Below, one piece after another: positions 24,739 to 37,870 of a stretch of DNA of 64,000 nucleotides; within the stretch, counting starts at the first letter, position 1; each line of letters starts with the position of its first letter. The translations under genes were made by a program, and so were the position numbers. Origin of the DNA: Ganoderma boninense (Eukaryota; Basidiomycota; Agaricomycetes; Polyporales; Polyporaceae). The stretch is taken from positions 2,294,001 through 2,358,000 of the forward strand of contig CM035313.1 of NCBI GenBank assembly GCA_002900995.3, given 5' to 3'. Below the pieces are notes generated by a model, which was not told the DNA's origin, searched no databases, and saw only the letters and a program-made list of their open reading frames with translations.

Positions 24739-26732
24739 ATGTCCAACCCGTCCCAACAAGATGCTGCCCTCGCACGCCCGCCCCCCGTCCCCGTCGCAGC
24801 ACGCACCCCCTCCGGCAATCCCAACAGAACGGTCACCGGCCTCCGCAACAGACCCATTGGGTCCACCCCAATCCCCCCAACCCTCCAGGCGAAGATGGCA
24901 GCGGTATGTTCCATCTTTCCTCCTTCCTCCTCGCCTTACCCCTCATCTCCTTTCTGCCCACTCCGTCCCCGCATCCCCCTCCCTGCATTTCTGCGCTATT
25001 TTCCACCCGCCCGTTTCCGCATTCCAGTTCGCCAGTCGGGCCCCAAGCACTCCCGTCTCCGTCGATGCAGCCACCGCCGCTCTCAAGAACGCAACCCTTG
25101 GTGATAGGTCAATGCCTCCACCCAACATGCCTTTCCGCCCCCCAGTTCCCTCCTTGGGCGGCCGTCCCGGCGCTCCAGGACTCAGTGGCGGAATCGCCAG
25201 TCGCCGGATGGGTAAGTCCGTTCCGAAGCTGAGCGGAATGGACATGGGCATCCACAATGCCGGCTTGGGCGGCGGCCGTCCAAACCAGGATCAAGACCAA
25301 CATCCTCCCAGAAGGATGCCCCCGAGCACTTTTTCTACCCCCTTCGCAAATTTTGGAAAGATAGTGTGAGCTTTGCCCTCATTCAAATAGGCTCCAAATA
25401 TGTGTTCTGATCTCATATGCTAGCGATCCGTCGGGGGCACTCAACTTCAACGGAAAAGCCGTACTGCACGCTCAGGGTGTCGACTTCTCAAACGGCTCCT
25501 CATTCGCAATCAATATGGACCAACTACACTTGGACGAAGAGCTGGGGAAGGGAAATTATGGAACGGTCAAGAAAGTGTTGCACAAACCGACCAAGGTTGC
25601 GATGGCCATGAAGGTTTGAACCGTGCTTTCACTCCTCCACCGTGACTCATTTCAATCAAATCTCGACCTCCAGGAGATTCGACTAGAACTCGACGACGCT
25701 AAGCTCAACGGCATCCTTATGGAGTTGGACATCCTCCACCGCGCTGTCGCACCTGAAATAGTTGAGTTTTATGGCGCTTTCTTCATTGAATCGTGAGTTG
25801 CGTGAAACTGCATTCCATTGGGATTAAGCTAATCATATTACGTCGCGATTAAGTTGCGTCTATTATTGCATGGAATATATGGACGCCGGCTCGTTAGACA
25901 AGCTTCAAGGCGACGGTGTTCCAGAATATGTCCTTGCTCGCATTACCGGGAGTATGGTTCGAGGCCTGAAGTTTCTCAAAGACGAACTTCAGATAATCCA
26001 TCGAGGTCTGTTGGAATGGAAACCTTTCGGTGGTCTTCAAACTGACAACTTCATACCCGATTAGACGTGAAGCCAACAAACGTCCTGGTGAACAGGAAAG
26101 GACAAGTGAAGTTGTGTGACTTTGGAGTATCTGGTCAATTGGAGAAGTCTCTGGCGAAGACGAACATCGGATGTCAGAGCTACATGGCCGTGGGTTCATT
26201 CCAAATTGCCTCTTTTCGCCTGTACTGAAATTTTGTTTGTTCCCTAGCCCGAGCGCATACGAGGCGAGTCGCAAAACAATCTAGGGACGTATACGGTCTC
26301 GTCCGACGTGTGGTCGTTGGGGCTGTCGATGATCGAGATGGCTCTTGGACACTATCCGTACCCGCCGGAGACGTACGCGAACGTCTTCGCACAGCTCACT
26401 GCCATCGTGGACGGCGACCCACCGGAGCTTCCCGAACACTTCTCAAAAACTTCCAAGGACTTCGTCGCGCGCTGTCTACATAAGATCCCGGACAGACGGG
26501 CCACATATGCTGAACTTCTGGTACGTCGTCGTCACCGCCACCTGCGTCCATCGGCCCACAGCAACGTTCTGATGACTAATTTGTCTCCCATGTCTTGCAA
26601 CAGCACCATCCGTTCCTTGTCGGAGACAGTCAGCGGTACGTAGACATGCCCGCCTGGGTTGAAAAGGCTGTCCGCGCTCGGGACGCGCGTATCCGGAACC
26701 AGATCCAGGCCGCCCAGAACACCATGTCGTGA
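24739..26732 (+). CDS. PBS2: MAP kinase kinase of the HOG pathway (Pbs2-like)
   Basis: Dual-specificity kinase that activates the Hog1 stress MAPK. Exons: 24739-24903, 25028-25365, 25424-25613, 25674-25792, 25854-26005, 26065-26189, 26248-26520, 26604-26732; 1491 nt, 496 aa. The first ~170 residues are Pro-rich and disordered. Kinase features: G-loop [19 protein letters not shown]-like Lys in [26 protein letters not shown] catalytic loop, CDFGVSGQL, the activation loop [20 protein letters not shown] with the Ser and Thr phosphorylated by MAPKKKs, and [17 protein letters not shown]. The Pro-rich N-terminus may dock Sho1-type SH3 or MAPK partners. The final exon ends in a short basic tail. Confidence 0.94.
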
Positions 26733-27757
26733 AATCCGGCGTGCGCCCGATTATTCTTAACGTATCTATGGCACCTCCACTGCGCTCGCGCCCGCAGCCG
26801 CGGGTGCAACCAGACCAGCCGACCCCTCACACCGTATCTTCGCTCAAGGAGGCATGGCGTCAGGACCCTCATCCTCAGTCGACTGAAGACTGAGTCATAC
26901 CCATCCACTCGTATCCTCCTCCTACCGCCGACGTGGTCTCCCATCATCCTCCTGGATACATACCCCGAGCATTCTTGTCACTCTTCGAGGATGGTGATGG
27001 CTGTTCGACGAGACGGCCGACTATATATGCCTCATCCTTCCTCCGCTTTGGTGATGAATGACTGCGAGGTCAAATCATGCGCCCCGCGCCGCCGCGGATC
27101 GCGTCGCACCTTTCCGCCTTCGGGCTCGCGCACAGGGCAATTACGCGAAGCGGGATCAGGAGGATCAATGCCTGCCTATGCCTGCGCGCCAAGTTAAAGG
27201 CAGATTTGGAAACTTGCAAGACACTGCTTGTCGGACGTTTTTTCTCGGACGCTTGACGCACTGTTCTCGTGCTCTCTTTTGGGCCAGGTCGGTGCCCCTT
27301 ACACAAGCGGCGAGAGCGGCGACATCGCATCCATATACGCATACTGTAGTGTAGTGCACATCTGTATGTATAACTACTAGCGTACACTCCCCATTCTAGC
27401 AGAGGCCCGCTCGCTGGCGTGTATGGTCTCTGCAGGGTGTATATAATGTGCATGTCTCTCTGAATGATATTCTGTCGCCTGGTGCAATTCTTGCTGTCGA
27501 AAGTGGACCTGCCGTCCTACTCGTCGTCGTTGCAGGCTCAGCGGAGGCACTGTAACATGGTTGGACTGGGGTGTGTGTCCACCACGTGACCGGGACTGGT
27601 GACACGTCCTCGGCAGACGCGAGACGATGCCTTGTGCCCTCCGTGCCCTTGCGACTGTGCGTCCTCCCCACGATATTCCTGCCATTGGACAGCTGCTGGC
27701 GGCACGCTTCGGGTCTCCGTCCTCTGTGCACTGTAGTACCTCCATCATCCCACCAAA
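26733..27757. other. Intergenic, 1.0 kb
   Basis: Downstream of the MAPKK and upstream of GOT1. The first part is probably 3' UTR. No gene or repeat recognised. Confidence 0.5.
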
Positions 27758-28574
27758 ATGTGGCTCACAGACGGTCAAAGTGCGTACACTCATGCGACGG
27801 TGTTGACCCCACAACTTCAAGTCCCGATGGTCGCTTTGTGAACATGCTCAAAATCACTCCTCTCTTGACCGTCCTACAGAGATCGGTGTCGCGCTGACCT
27901 CTTTCGGTGGGCTTTTCATGCTCCTCGGCATAATCCTATTCTTCGACGGTGCGCTCCTTGCGCTGGGGAACGTGCGTCCTGCTCGCCATTCCAACCCCCT
28001 GCCTTTGCTAATGCCTGTATCCCGTCACCTCATGGCTGTCATCACAATCTTTCTCCGGCACTTGCGTCGGCGCACCCGCACCACCATTCTCTCCACAGAT
28101 CCTTTTCCTATCCGGGGTGACGCTCATCATTGGCCCTTCCAAGACGTTTTACTTTTTCGCGCGGAAACAGAAACTTCGAGGCACCCTCTGCTTCATTGGA
28201 GGCATCCTGCTGGTGTTCTTCAAGTGGCCTTTCATTGGAGTCATTGTAGAAACCTTCGGGTTCTTGAACCTATTTGGGTGCGTCTCCTTGCTTGCATCAT
28301 TTCTTCTCCCTATCCGTAGCCTAGAGGTCGTGCTCGTTTTTACACCCCCTACGTCATGCCGGGCCTGACCATTTATACATGCAGGGACTTCTTCCCAGTG
28401 ATCTTGACCTTCCTGCGCCAACTACCAATCGTTGGCCAAGCGCTGTCGTTGCCGTATGTCCGAGACGTACGTGTCCTCTCCGACATTGTCTCACACACTT
28501 TCCGTTTGATCCAACTCACGATCGTTCGACAGGTGGCGGACCGCATTGCAGGCTCCAGGACGTCGATTGTATGA
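27758..28574 (+). CDS. GOT1: Golgi transport protein Got1
   Basis: Small tetraspanning membrane protein that helps ER-Golgi vesicle fusion. Exons: 27758-27779, 27880-27971, 28099-28277, 28385-28466, 28533-28574; 417 nt, 138 aa, the same length as yeast Got1. Pattern matches the family throughout: MWLTDGQKIGVALTSFG, LGIILFFDGALLALGN, ILFLSGVTLIIGPSKTFYFF, RGTLCFIGGILLVFFKWPFI, LFGDFFPVILTFLRQLPIVG. Four hydrophobic helices are evident. The 22-nt first exon and all phases are consistent. Confidence 0.95.
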
Positions 28575-30119
28575 TGACTGTGGACCGCGGACTAGCATTC
28601 ATACACCATAATATTCCAGATTCTACACGGTGCGCGTGCCGCGACGCAGCTCGCTTTCCTGCGGTGCTCGTTGCCCATGTGCTCCAACGCGGGATAAGCT
28701 TCATGTTGGGCTGTGAAACTTGTTTTAGAAGACGGCTTGGCGGCACTTGTACATCAGACTGCATCGGCGAGAGTTGCGCAAGCCCCTCGCAGTCCAGATT
28801 CGCGCCCCGAAAAGCTTCTTACTACGGCTAACCAACTATCAATGCCCAGTCTAGCACAACAGACTCTCAAGACCTTGAGCACCACGTAGTTTCAGAGTAA
28901 GGTCATTGCGTACATCTTTCAGGGAATCAGGGTTGTCAAGTTCTGTCACCTGTTGCCCCGGTGACTGCAGTTCCGAGGCGAGAGTCCCGGCTGCGAGGGG
29001 GTCAATACATAGGTAAAGCAAGGTTATCCAAGCCATTTCCCGTCGAGTAGGTGAGGAGTGTTAGGCGTTCGCGTGGCTGACTTCGGGAAGCTATAAGTGC
29101 AATGCATTGATCCTGACGGGCATCATGGGATAGAGGAAGAGTGATGGTTTCCGTTACCGGCTGAACTTATGGCCTAGGGCCTAAAAGCATGTACCGACGG
29201 CAAGAGCACAACGCGACGGGGGGTACAATATGCCTGCCAGTGACTAACTACGGCAAGGACTCGAGCATGGACTCGGACGAGATCGGACCCACCGAATTTA
29301 CGGGTACTTGGGTCGGAATGGTGCGATCTGGATGGACCATTGACAGGAGGGTAAGGTACTTGTACCTGTCACTGCCTGAGGTCCACTACGGCTGGGCATG
29401 CTCCACGCCAGAGGCCTGATTGGCATGTCGGGGGTGGGGGTGGGCCAGCGCGAGGGGTAAACTATAAGTAGTGGTCAACTTGATGTGCTCGGGAGGGCGA
29501 GGAGGCGCGAGGGGACGGGGCGTGGACCGGCCACAGGCACAGGATGCATGGACTGAGGGGAGTGGGCAGGGAGTGGGCTGGAGTGGGGGTCACCGGGTAG
29601 CCGCGGAAGCAAATTAGGGTGTGGCCACAGCCACAGCCACCGAGCTCTAGCGCCGCGAAGCGTGGAAGGGGAGGAACAGGATGGGCAGAGCAAGGACTCG
29701 AGCAGTATCGGTGCAGGGAGCAGGGCCTGGCGGGGGACACGGACTCGGAGAGTGTCTGGCGGTCGACTTCAAGTAGGGCGTCGACCACAGTGACACCGTA
29801 ACCACTGCCAGTGCCAGGCAGCGAGTGCAGCGCGACGGCGTGATAGGCGCGGTCACATGACGATGTTGACATTGGGTTCGCACGCGTGGGGCCAGCCAGC
29901 GAACGCAATATCCTGCCCTACCGCGCCCACAACGTGTTTTCTCCTCCCCACCCCCCGCCGTCACCGTCCGCTACGACCCCCGACGCGCCTCCTCGCTACT
30001 CGCCCTGGCGACTCCATCCCCTCTCCCCCCGCCGTCCCCTCTCTGGCACCCCGTCCGACATCCTCACACCGCCCCCCATCCACGATATTACTCCCACCTT
30101 CCTTTGTCCTTCTCCCGCC
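28575..30119. other. Intergenic upstream of WEE1, 1.5 kb
   Basis: No gene recognised. The reading frame of WEE1 stays open for ~230 bp upstream of the chosen ATG (to a GTG at 29886) but has no ATG there, so it is treated as 5' UTR. Includes a short GTG/CAG-rich tract around 29490-29640. Confidence 0.45.
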
Positions 30120-33100
30120 ATGCTCCTCTCCCCAAACGCCGACTTCATCCCCTTCGCTCAATCAAAACGCGACTCTAGTCTCTCCCCTTGTCGGGCATCA
30201 ACCCCTCTATTCCATCGCACCCCGCCAAACTCTGCCTCATCCTCGCTCGCCTTCAACTCTCCCATGCATTCTCCATCCCCTCTTCGGCGACAAGCGCTCC
30301 CACCCACCCGTCTCCTCGACGAAGACGACGTCTTCCAGTCTCCCCTCCGCGCATACAGCCTCTTCCCTCAGCGCTCGCCTCCAGGGCCTCCAGACTCCTC
30401 CATGCTCCTTGATGATGACGATATCTTCCTCGGTCCGTCTCCCTCGTCTTCTAGTTTCATTCCACCGTCCTCTCCCGCCCCGCTCCGCACTCCCCTTCGA
30501 ACCCCAGTGAAGGACCTATCCAGAGATGCCTTCCATCTCTCTTCAGACTGTCCTTCTCTGTCTGTTGCACACCTCAACGTCGCCTCGGCCTTCTTCTCCG
30601 CCGCAAGCGCTGGTACTAAACGCAAACCTACGCCCGGATGCACGACTCCCTCTCGAAGTCGTACGATGACTCCACTCAATATCACTTCTACGTCAGGTCG
30701 CGCACAAGGTCCCGCCTCTACCTCTCTTCTTTTCGATCGTCTCGCTCCTCTTTCTGCGCCCCGCTTCGCCAGCGTGCGGGAGACGCCCCAAACCAAAGCA
30801 GAGACAGAACTCCATCTCAAGAAGCAAGCTGAGACGATGACCATGCTCAGTATTCGTGATCTCGATCGCTCGGACGACGAATCTGGTTATGACTCTGACC
30901 CCGATGCTATTCACAACCGCTCGGGGACAATAGAGAAACAGCGCATCCTCTTTATGGCAAGTACGGGCGGCTCAGCGGCTCCGCCATTTTCTTCTATAAA
31001 GGCCAGGACACGGACAAAAGGCCATGTCACAGGCAAGTCCCCCGGCCTCGAGGTCCTCACACGCAAAGGCCTGGTCAACGACGAGGAGGTGGTTGAGGCG
31101 ATCTCCCCTGGAGGACACGTTACCAAGCGTCGAGCGCGCTCCCGCCCGGTGTCGGCAGAGTTACTGGACTCAGTGCATGGTACTCCTGTTGTGTCCCAGG
31201 ACAAGGTGCGTTGTGCTTTTGTTCGACATGGCCTGAGCCACTTTCGTCGTCACCCTTCAGCCACATGGATATTGATAGCCGCGGGCTTTTAGGTCACGGC
31301 GACTCCACGCGTAAATGAGTCCAAGAGCGCGAGCACGGTCGCTTTTCCTTCTACTCGAACCATGCGCACACGTACAATCTCCAACTCCTCCACAACTTCA
31401 TCCGAGTCTGGTTCTCCCCGACGTCGCCCAAACGCTGCTGGGGCAACTCGGACTCGCACACAGTCTCATACGAGTCGCACGCTCAACAGGCTACAAAGCT
31501 CTAGCTCGGCCACTTTGTTCTTCGGGCCGTCTATTGGCCCCAGCACTACCAATACGACGAAGGATCGCAAGTCGAGCAGGACGTCGTCTGCGAAGAACAA
31601 GGCCGTCTCTCCCCTCTTCCTTCGCACTGATCCACATCCCACCCACCGACCGCAGTTTCCAAACCGCCACAGCTATGCTGGTAGTGGCAGTCCCTCCGCG
31701 TGGGCTAGCCGTTCGCCACCTGCGGTAGCTTCTTCTCCAGCTCCAATCAACGCTCGCAAGCGCATGGAGTCGGATTGCTCCGATGACGAAGCGGACCTGT
31801 TCTTCAGCAGCGGACCGGCAGACTCTTCTTTTGCCATCTCCCTTCAGCGGGATTGTACACCAAGCCCTAAGAAGAAGCAGAAGCGCGAGAGTCTTGATCC
31901 GCTCCCGAAGAAGTTCCGCCCTCGCGACTCGGGTGTTGTCCTGAGTGACAGTGATGACGACCTTGACCTCGCCTTCGACGACCATACCAACTTCGTCATG
32001 GCTGCCATGCCGCGAGCATCGACGTCCGTTAGCACAATGGCGTCGTCCTTCGACGACCACGACCTGGTCACTCCTGGCATTGCTCCTTCTGCTGCTTCTG
32101 GTTGGCCAACGGTTGTTAATCTTGACGATGACCATCTCAGTACTTCCTGCTCGACATCCGTGGGCATGGGTCGTAGCGTCGACGCGTTCATCCTTCGGAC
32201 TCTTGCCGCCGGAGGTTCTGTGTCGACTCGAGGGGAGGCCGAGCCCAAGCGGGTCCCTGGAACCCCGGTCAAGAAGGTCAAAACCGCGCATCTCGTGGGC
32301 GGTGTCACTCGGCCATGGCAGAGTGCTGTTGCACACAAGATCGGCTTCAAGGACTTCGACGATGTACCTGGCAAAGGCAAAGGCAAAGGCAAGCCCCGGA
32401 AAAGTCTGCCTGCCGCCTTCCCTGGTCTGGGGCGACCAAAGGAGACTAAGACAGCAAAGAAGGAACGGCGGATACTACCAAGAGCTGGAGCAAGCGAGAG
32501 GGATGCTGATGTAGACCTCGATGATGGGGATAGTCCAACGGTGCGGAGGGACGCCAAGTATGATGGACTGGGTCTCGGGAGGCCAACTACCGGGTTGCCA
32601 CCGTTGGGGGGGAAACCAGGGAAGGCCCATTGGCTGATGCGGAGGAGCAGCAGCGGTGCGTTCTCGACCGTGAGCGACGCTTCTTCGGTCAACGCCACAC
32701 CGACGAGGCTCACACCCAAAGGTCAGTTCCTACAATTGCCATGTTGTCCTCTCACAATCCTCATTTAATTTCGTGTAGAATGGATGCTTCCCGCACCGCG
32801 TGTTCGTACGCCGGGTGCGTCTCCCCTCAAGAATGCCTTGGAAGCAGCAAGTCGGTCGACTTCAGGCTCATCGACCTCGACGTCCACCGTTACGAACTCT
32901 CCCACAGTGAATACGGCTGCGCTCCCTTCCGGTGCATCGTCTCAGCGAGCACGGAAGGTCAGCCAAAATCTCCGCACGCCAGCTCCCGCCCTGTTTGCTG
33001 CCCTCAATGGGCAACGACCACACACACACGCTCATCCAGCCCGCCAGGTCCATGCGCAACCAGCCGCACGCATTGGACGCCTTCCTGCGCCAACTGACGA

Positions 33101-34438
33101 AGAGGCGCCGGGAAGGTTTTTGCGCGACTTTGTGGAGGTGGATGAGCTTGGAAGCGGGGAGTTTGGGCGTGCGATGAAAGTGCGTTACAAGGATTTGACC
33201 CGGGGCAACGATGTCTTCGCTGTCAAGAAGTCAAAACGATTCGAGGGTGTCAAGCATCGGTAAGCATCCTGTCGTCTGCGATAGTTATGCCCAGTTGCCT
33301 TGGTTGTGCCGATGGTCATGGCACCGTTTTTGGCGCATACGGTCAGCTGTTTGCGCGAGCGACGTCTCATTTCCAGGGTGATTCCTATGTGGAATGGGTT
33401 CACTTCCGACGGAGATCTTCGGCGTTACCCTTTTTATCATATCTGTTCCACACCCGTAGGCATTGACTGACTTTCCGCGATTTGCCTCCACAGTCTCCGC
33501 CTTCGCGAAGAGGTCGATATTCTGAAGCACCTTTCGGATGCCGCCGCACGGTCACCAGATACGACCGTTCGCCTTGCCCGCCGTCATCCCAACATTCTTG
33601 GCTACATCGACAGTTGGGAGGAAGACGAGACGCTCTACATTCAAACAGAGCTCTGCGAGCTCGGCAACTTCGCGCACTTCCTGTGGGAATACGGCCGCGC
33701 GTTCCCGCGGCTCGACGAGGCGCGCGTCTGGAAGATCATGGCGGAACTGGCAGCCGGGCTGCGGTTCATTCACGACGTCAATGTTATTCATCTCGACCTG
33801 AAGCCTGCCAACATATTCCTCACTGGAGAAGGCAGGTTAAAGATCGGCGACTTCGGAATGGCATCTGTCTGGCCGCGGCCGTCTCCTCCTGGCGAGCCGC
33901 AATTGATTCCTGGTCAGAAGCCGGTGGGTTTCGAACGCGAAGGAGACAAACTCTATCTAGCTCCTGAGGTGCTTCAAGGCCGGTATGGCAAGGCCGCCGA
34001 CGTCTTCAGCTTGGGTATGACCATGCTTGAGGCTGCATCGAATATCGTCGTGCCAGACCAGTGCGTAGATTTCTATTCGTGGATAATGTGCCATCATTGA
34101 CATGGGCTTTGTCCTGCAGGGGTGAAGCGTGGCATCGGCTTCGTCGCGAGGACTTCTGCCAAGTCGAGCTTGATGTCAGTCCAGAGCTTTGGGACCTCAT
34201 CAAGAGCATGATGCGCGCAGCTCCTGCATTACGCATCGGCATACAGCTAGTCGACACGCACCCGGTAGTCATCCGCGCGCGTCGTGCCATGGAGCGGATG
34301 CGTGCACAGCACGGCGCCATCTTTGGTGCTTCTCCTCTAGGTGCCGTCCCCGCAGGGTTCTTGGACGAGATCTTGGCACGCGGGCCTGGTACTTGGGATG
34401 ATGACGACGACGATTGGGAAATGGACCTCTCATCGTGA
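30120..34438 (+). CDS. WEE1: WEE1-family mitosis inhibitor kinase
   Basis: Kinase that phosphorylates the Cdc2/CDK1 inhibitory Tyr to delay mitosis. Exons: 30120-31205, 31293-32721, 32779-33259, 33494-34060, 34120-34438; 3882 nt, 1293 aa. Roughly the first 930 residues are low-complexity (Ser/Pro-rich, acidic patches such as LLDDDDIFLGP, basic patches SPKKKQKRES, a KGKGKGKP run) with many Ser/Thr-Pro sites, probable CDK/Cdr targets. The kinase domain follows: VDELGSGEFGRAMKVRYK, VFAVKKSKRFEG, HPNILGYIDSWEEDETLYIQ, HLDLKPANIFLTGEG, KIGDFGMAS and the WEE1-specific EGDKLYLAPEVL. The insert with AAARSPDTTV after the regulatory helix is unusual. It ends in an acidic tail (DDDDDDWEMDLSS). The 234-nt third intron is long for this locus. 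Confidence 0.92.
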
Positions 34439-37400
34439 TCTGTTCCCTCTTGTCGTTGTCTTAGCGAGGCTCGCCGTATGGTGACTAGTCGCCGCTGATG
34501 GCGCTGTCATGTGCGACGTGCATGTCTATGTCTTGTGAGCTATGCCTCTTCTTCCTTCGAAATGTCTGCCCGTTCTTGGGAGTCCCGTTTGTTTAAAGTA
34601 TTTAGTATTCGCTCATGCCTTCCGTTGCTCCTTGATTTTGTACTGAGACTCTGCGCCTCACGGACGGGTCCAGTCAGATTCGCTATGGTATTGTTCATGT
34701 CGTGTAATAACAGACAGGATGCCGATTTCTCGCTATGTCCGTGTTCCTATTCTCCCCTACACATTGACTTTATGACCGCGTTCCTCTTTTCCCTCACACA
34801 TACATCCGACACTGCTACCGTCACGTCATGCCTTCTCCCCTGTTCATCGCGGACCATCAGCATCGTGCCCCCCATACCCTCGCAGCATATTCCCTAATCG
34901 CGTCCGACATCCCGCATCTCCTGACATGATATCTTGCCCTCACCGCCCCTGACGAACATGATTACGACGAGTTGTTATGTTTCTTGTTTCCCTGTCTAAT
35001 CTTGCGTTATGTTGGTACATTAGACGATTGGTTATGTCCCCGTGCACATTTACGATTCCGGCGCAAGTGTCTAGGCCCCTCTGTCTCGTTTGCATATCTT
35101 TTCTTTGTCACGCCACTGCGCTTGCATTCTGTATGATCACTGTTGGAGTGGTGGATTGCGATTTGCATACACTGTTCACGATCTCAGGACCCGCTCCGCT
35201 CGTCAGTTACTCTCCCGATGCAACTTGCTGCGTGACGCGTCTGATTGTGACTGTGAGCGTTTGTGGTCGATTGTGTTATTGCTGTAAGTATAAGTATAGG
35301 CGGTGCCATACAGCGAATAGAAGCCGGATAAGGGGGTTGAGTAGAAGACTCGGCACGAGTTGTCGTGGCTGGCTTGAAGCGAGGGGTGGCATGGTGGAGA
35401 GCGGGTATGTTTGCACGGGTGTGAGAAGACAAAGTCCGATGTTTGTCATGGTCCGTGGTGCAAGAATGGAAAGCATGGGAAGATGCGTTTTGCACTCATG
35501 GGAGATCTCGCCGGGGCTGGTGCTAACTTACTTACGTGCTGCTAGCTCTGATCAGTGACGACTTGGCGACGGACGAGCGGTGCTGGGCTGGAAGCGTGCG
35601 AAAGCCCCGTGCCCACCGCTGATTGGCGAAGGCCCCCAGTAGGCGCTCGGGTGCTTTGTGCTGATCGAGCGTCCATAGCCCTGATCGATCTCCAGCTGGC
35701 CCGTCCCCTTCCCGACGGCCCGACTGTCCCCGTCCCCGACCGTTCGATCGAGATCGCTGTCTGCAGATCCATTCCGGTCTCCAGACTCAGTCTCCAGGAC
35801 AAGTGGCAACGGAGTGCGAGGTCGTCCGCCGTTTACGCTCTACCCTCAATCGCAGTGCGACCCCCTCTCGGATCTCTCCTTCCGCACCAACGGTCTGCTG
35901 CACCAGCCGTGAACACCTCCCCAGCACGCCACTCACCAACAGGCCACCGGAGCAGAGGGGGCCCGACAACGTGTACGTAAAACTTCGGCACATTCCAGCG
36001 GGGATGTGATCTGGATCCCCCGATTCAGATTCAGGAACATCCGCTGCGACTGACTTATGTCGTACTGCGATTTGTGCGGACAAGCTCGCTAACCATCGCT
36101 AGCCCGCCTCTCAGCCTAGCTCAGCCTGCGGTGGAACAAGGACCTGGAACACCTTCTGCTTACTGTGTCCTGCACTCTGCCGCACAAAACGCATCGTGGC
36201 GCACGGAGGACCCTGGCCGCCTTTAGACATGCAAGTGCACAAGTGCACAACTTGGCCCTAGCGTCACCTATTAGGCCCAGACAGATTCAGAATCAAGTCC
36301 AGGGACAAACAGCCTCAGATCTGCTACTCAGCCGTATACAGTACCCGGTACCGAACGCCACCTTCGCAGGCGATGAGATAGCCCAGCCTGTGGCAGGCGC
36401 ACCATACGTGAGGGAGAGCTCATGTTGTCAAATGCTCCCGTAAATGTTCCCGGACTACATAGTAGTAATGACGGCGAAAGTGACTGCGATGGCGGCTGGT
36501 GGCAAGACAACGAGCGTCCAGGTGCGCTCATGGACGTCGACTGGGGTGGCCAGCCAACAACCGGGAACCTAGTCAGTCATTCGCGCTCCACGTTCACGTA
36601 ACCCCCCTCGATTGCGGGGTGGAATGAGGGGGCCGACCCTGCGCGCCGGATCCACATCGCGAAAGACGGGTAGATGGGCGCCGGGAGAGGGACGTAAGGA
36701 GACGACCGAGTACGGCGGGGGCGGGGACTGGAGAGAGGCCGAGAGTGGAAGGATGTAGCGCAGATTGAGACGCGTACGGTGGACGGAGGGACGTCAGGGA
36801 AACTGAGTAGTATACGGAGCAGGGTGAGAACGACGCCCGATTCCACGTCGCGGCCACTACGCACCCCACGAGGTCCAGTGCAATATGTCCATTCTGGGGC
36901 CCGAACATGCCCTCGCGAGCGTCGCAGCATCCCGCCGCCCGCGCAACTCGCTGCAACTCCCCACAACTGCCTGCAGCTGGCGCGTCGTGGCCCAGGCGGG
37001 TGGGCCGCCTGCCCGTTTCCGCAGGTGCGCGGGGGGCGGCTACGCCGAGGATGGAAGGGCCGAAAATGACGGACGGAATGGTTTGCATCGTCCAGGACCT
37101 CCGAGCACTGGTGCTCGGGAATGGTGGGGGTGCTGGGAAGCCTGGGCCCGCGTGGAACGCAGTGGGAGACGCGGTGCGCACATGGTGAGGGATGCGAGGC
37201 GGGGGGCGGTCATGGGGCGGTGTGGGGTGTGTGCGCACTCGGTCGGGCGTGGATGCTCACTGGAGGAGACAGCGCGGAGGGGCGCGCGTGGGAGGCGAGA
37301 GAGGATCAGAAGCGGCCGATGGCGATCTGTGGGAGTGTCCGCAGGAATCCCAGTCCCAGTCCTCGCCCTCGCACCAGCCCGGCCTGATTCGCAGCCCCAG

Positions 37401-37870
37401 AGGCCCACAGATCACGCCCGGCAGCCCCCTTGGTCCTTGCACTTGTCCTCGGTCCTTGCATCCACACCGCAGAGGCCCGGACGCGGATGCGCCTGAGCGC
37501 GAGTTGACTGCCCCCCGCTGCGACTCGCTCTCCGCCCTTGAGCGTTGAACCTCTCTTTCACCTCGACCGTCCGCGCCGCCCGGTCGGACTGGTGGATCGG
37601 TGGGTGTCGGTGCGCAGACGTCGGCTGGGTACGCGCGGCGGCTGTGCTGGGGGCATCGCACAGGAGAGATTGGAATTGGGAGAGCGGTCAGTGACAGGCT
37701 GAGCACGGGGAGTAGCGCCGGGGAGAGGCGTACCTGACAAGTTGCCAATCTCTCCCGCAAACATTTCTCCCTCTATCTCTCCGCTTCTTCCCTCCTCCTC
37801 CTCCCCTTCTTCGCTCTCCTCCTTCTTCCCTCCGTCCCTTCCAACGGCGACCGGCGGGCCCTCCGTACAA
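34439..37870. promoter_or_regulatory. Long gene-free region upstream of the homeobox gene
   Basis: About 3.4 kb without a supportable gene. The first kilobase is relatively AT-rich and likely WEE1 3' UTR and spacer. From about 36600 the DNA becomes very GC-rich with long random open frames in several phases. Large upstream regions are common for fungal developmental transcription factors. I saw no transposon or RNA gene. Confidence 0.45.

Noticed and set aside
29886..30119. N-terminal extension of WEE1 from a GTG
   Set aside because: The frame is open but has no ATG, and basidiomycete nuclear genes rarely start at GTG. The ATG at 30120 has good context.
36594..37238. Minus-strand 214-aa open frame upstream of the homeobox gene
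   Set aside because: Very GC-rich, overlapping equally long frames in other phases, Arg/Pro/Ala-rich composition and no family likeness. It is expected by chance in such DNA.
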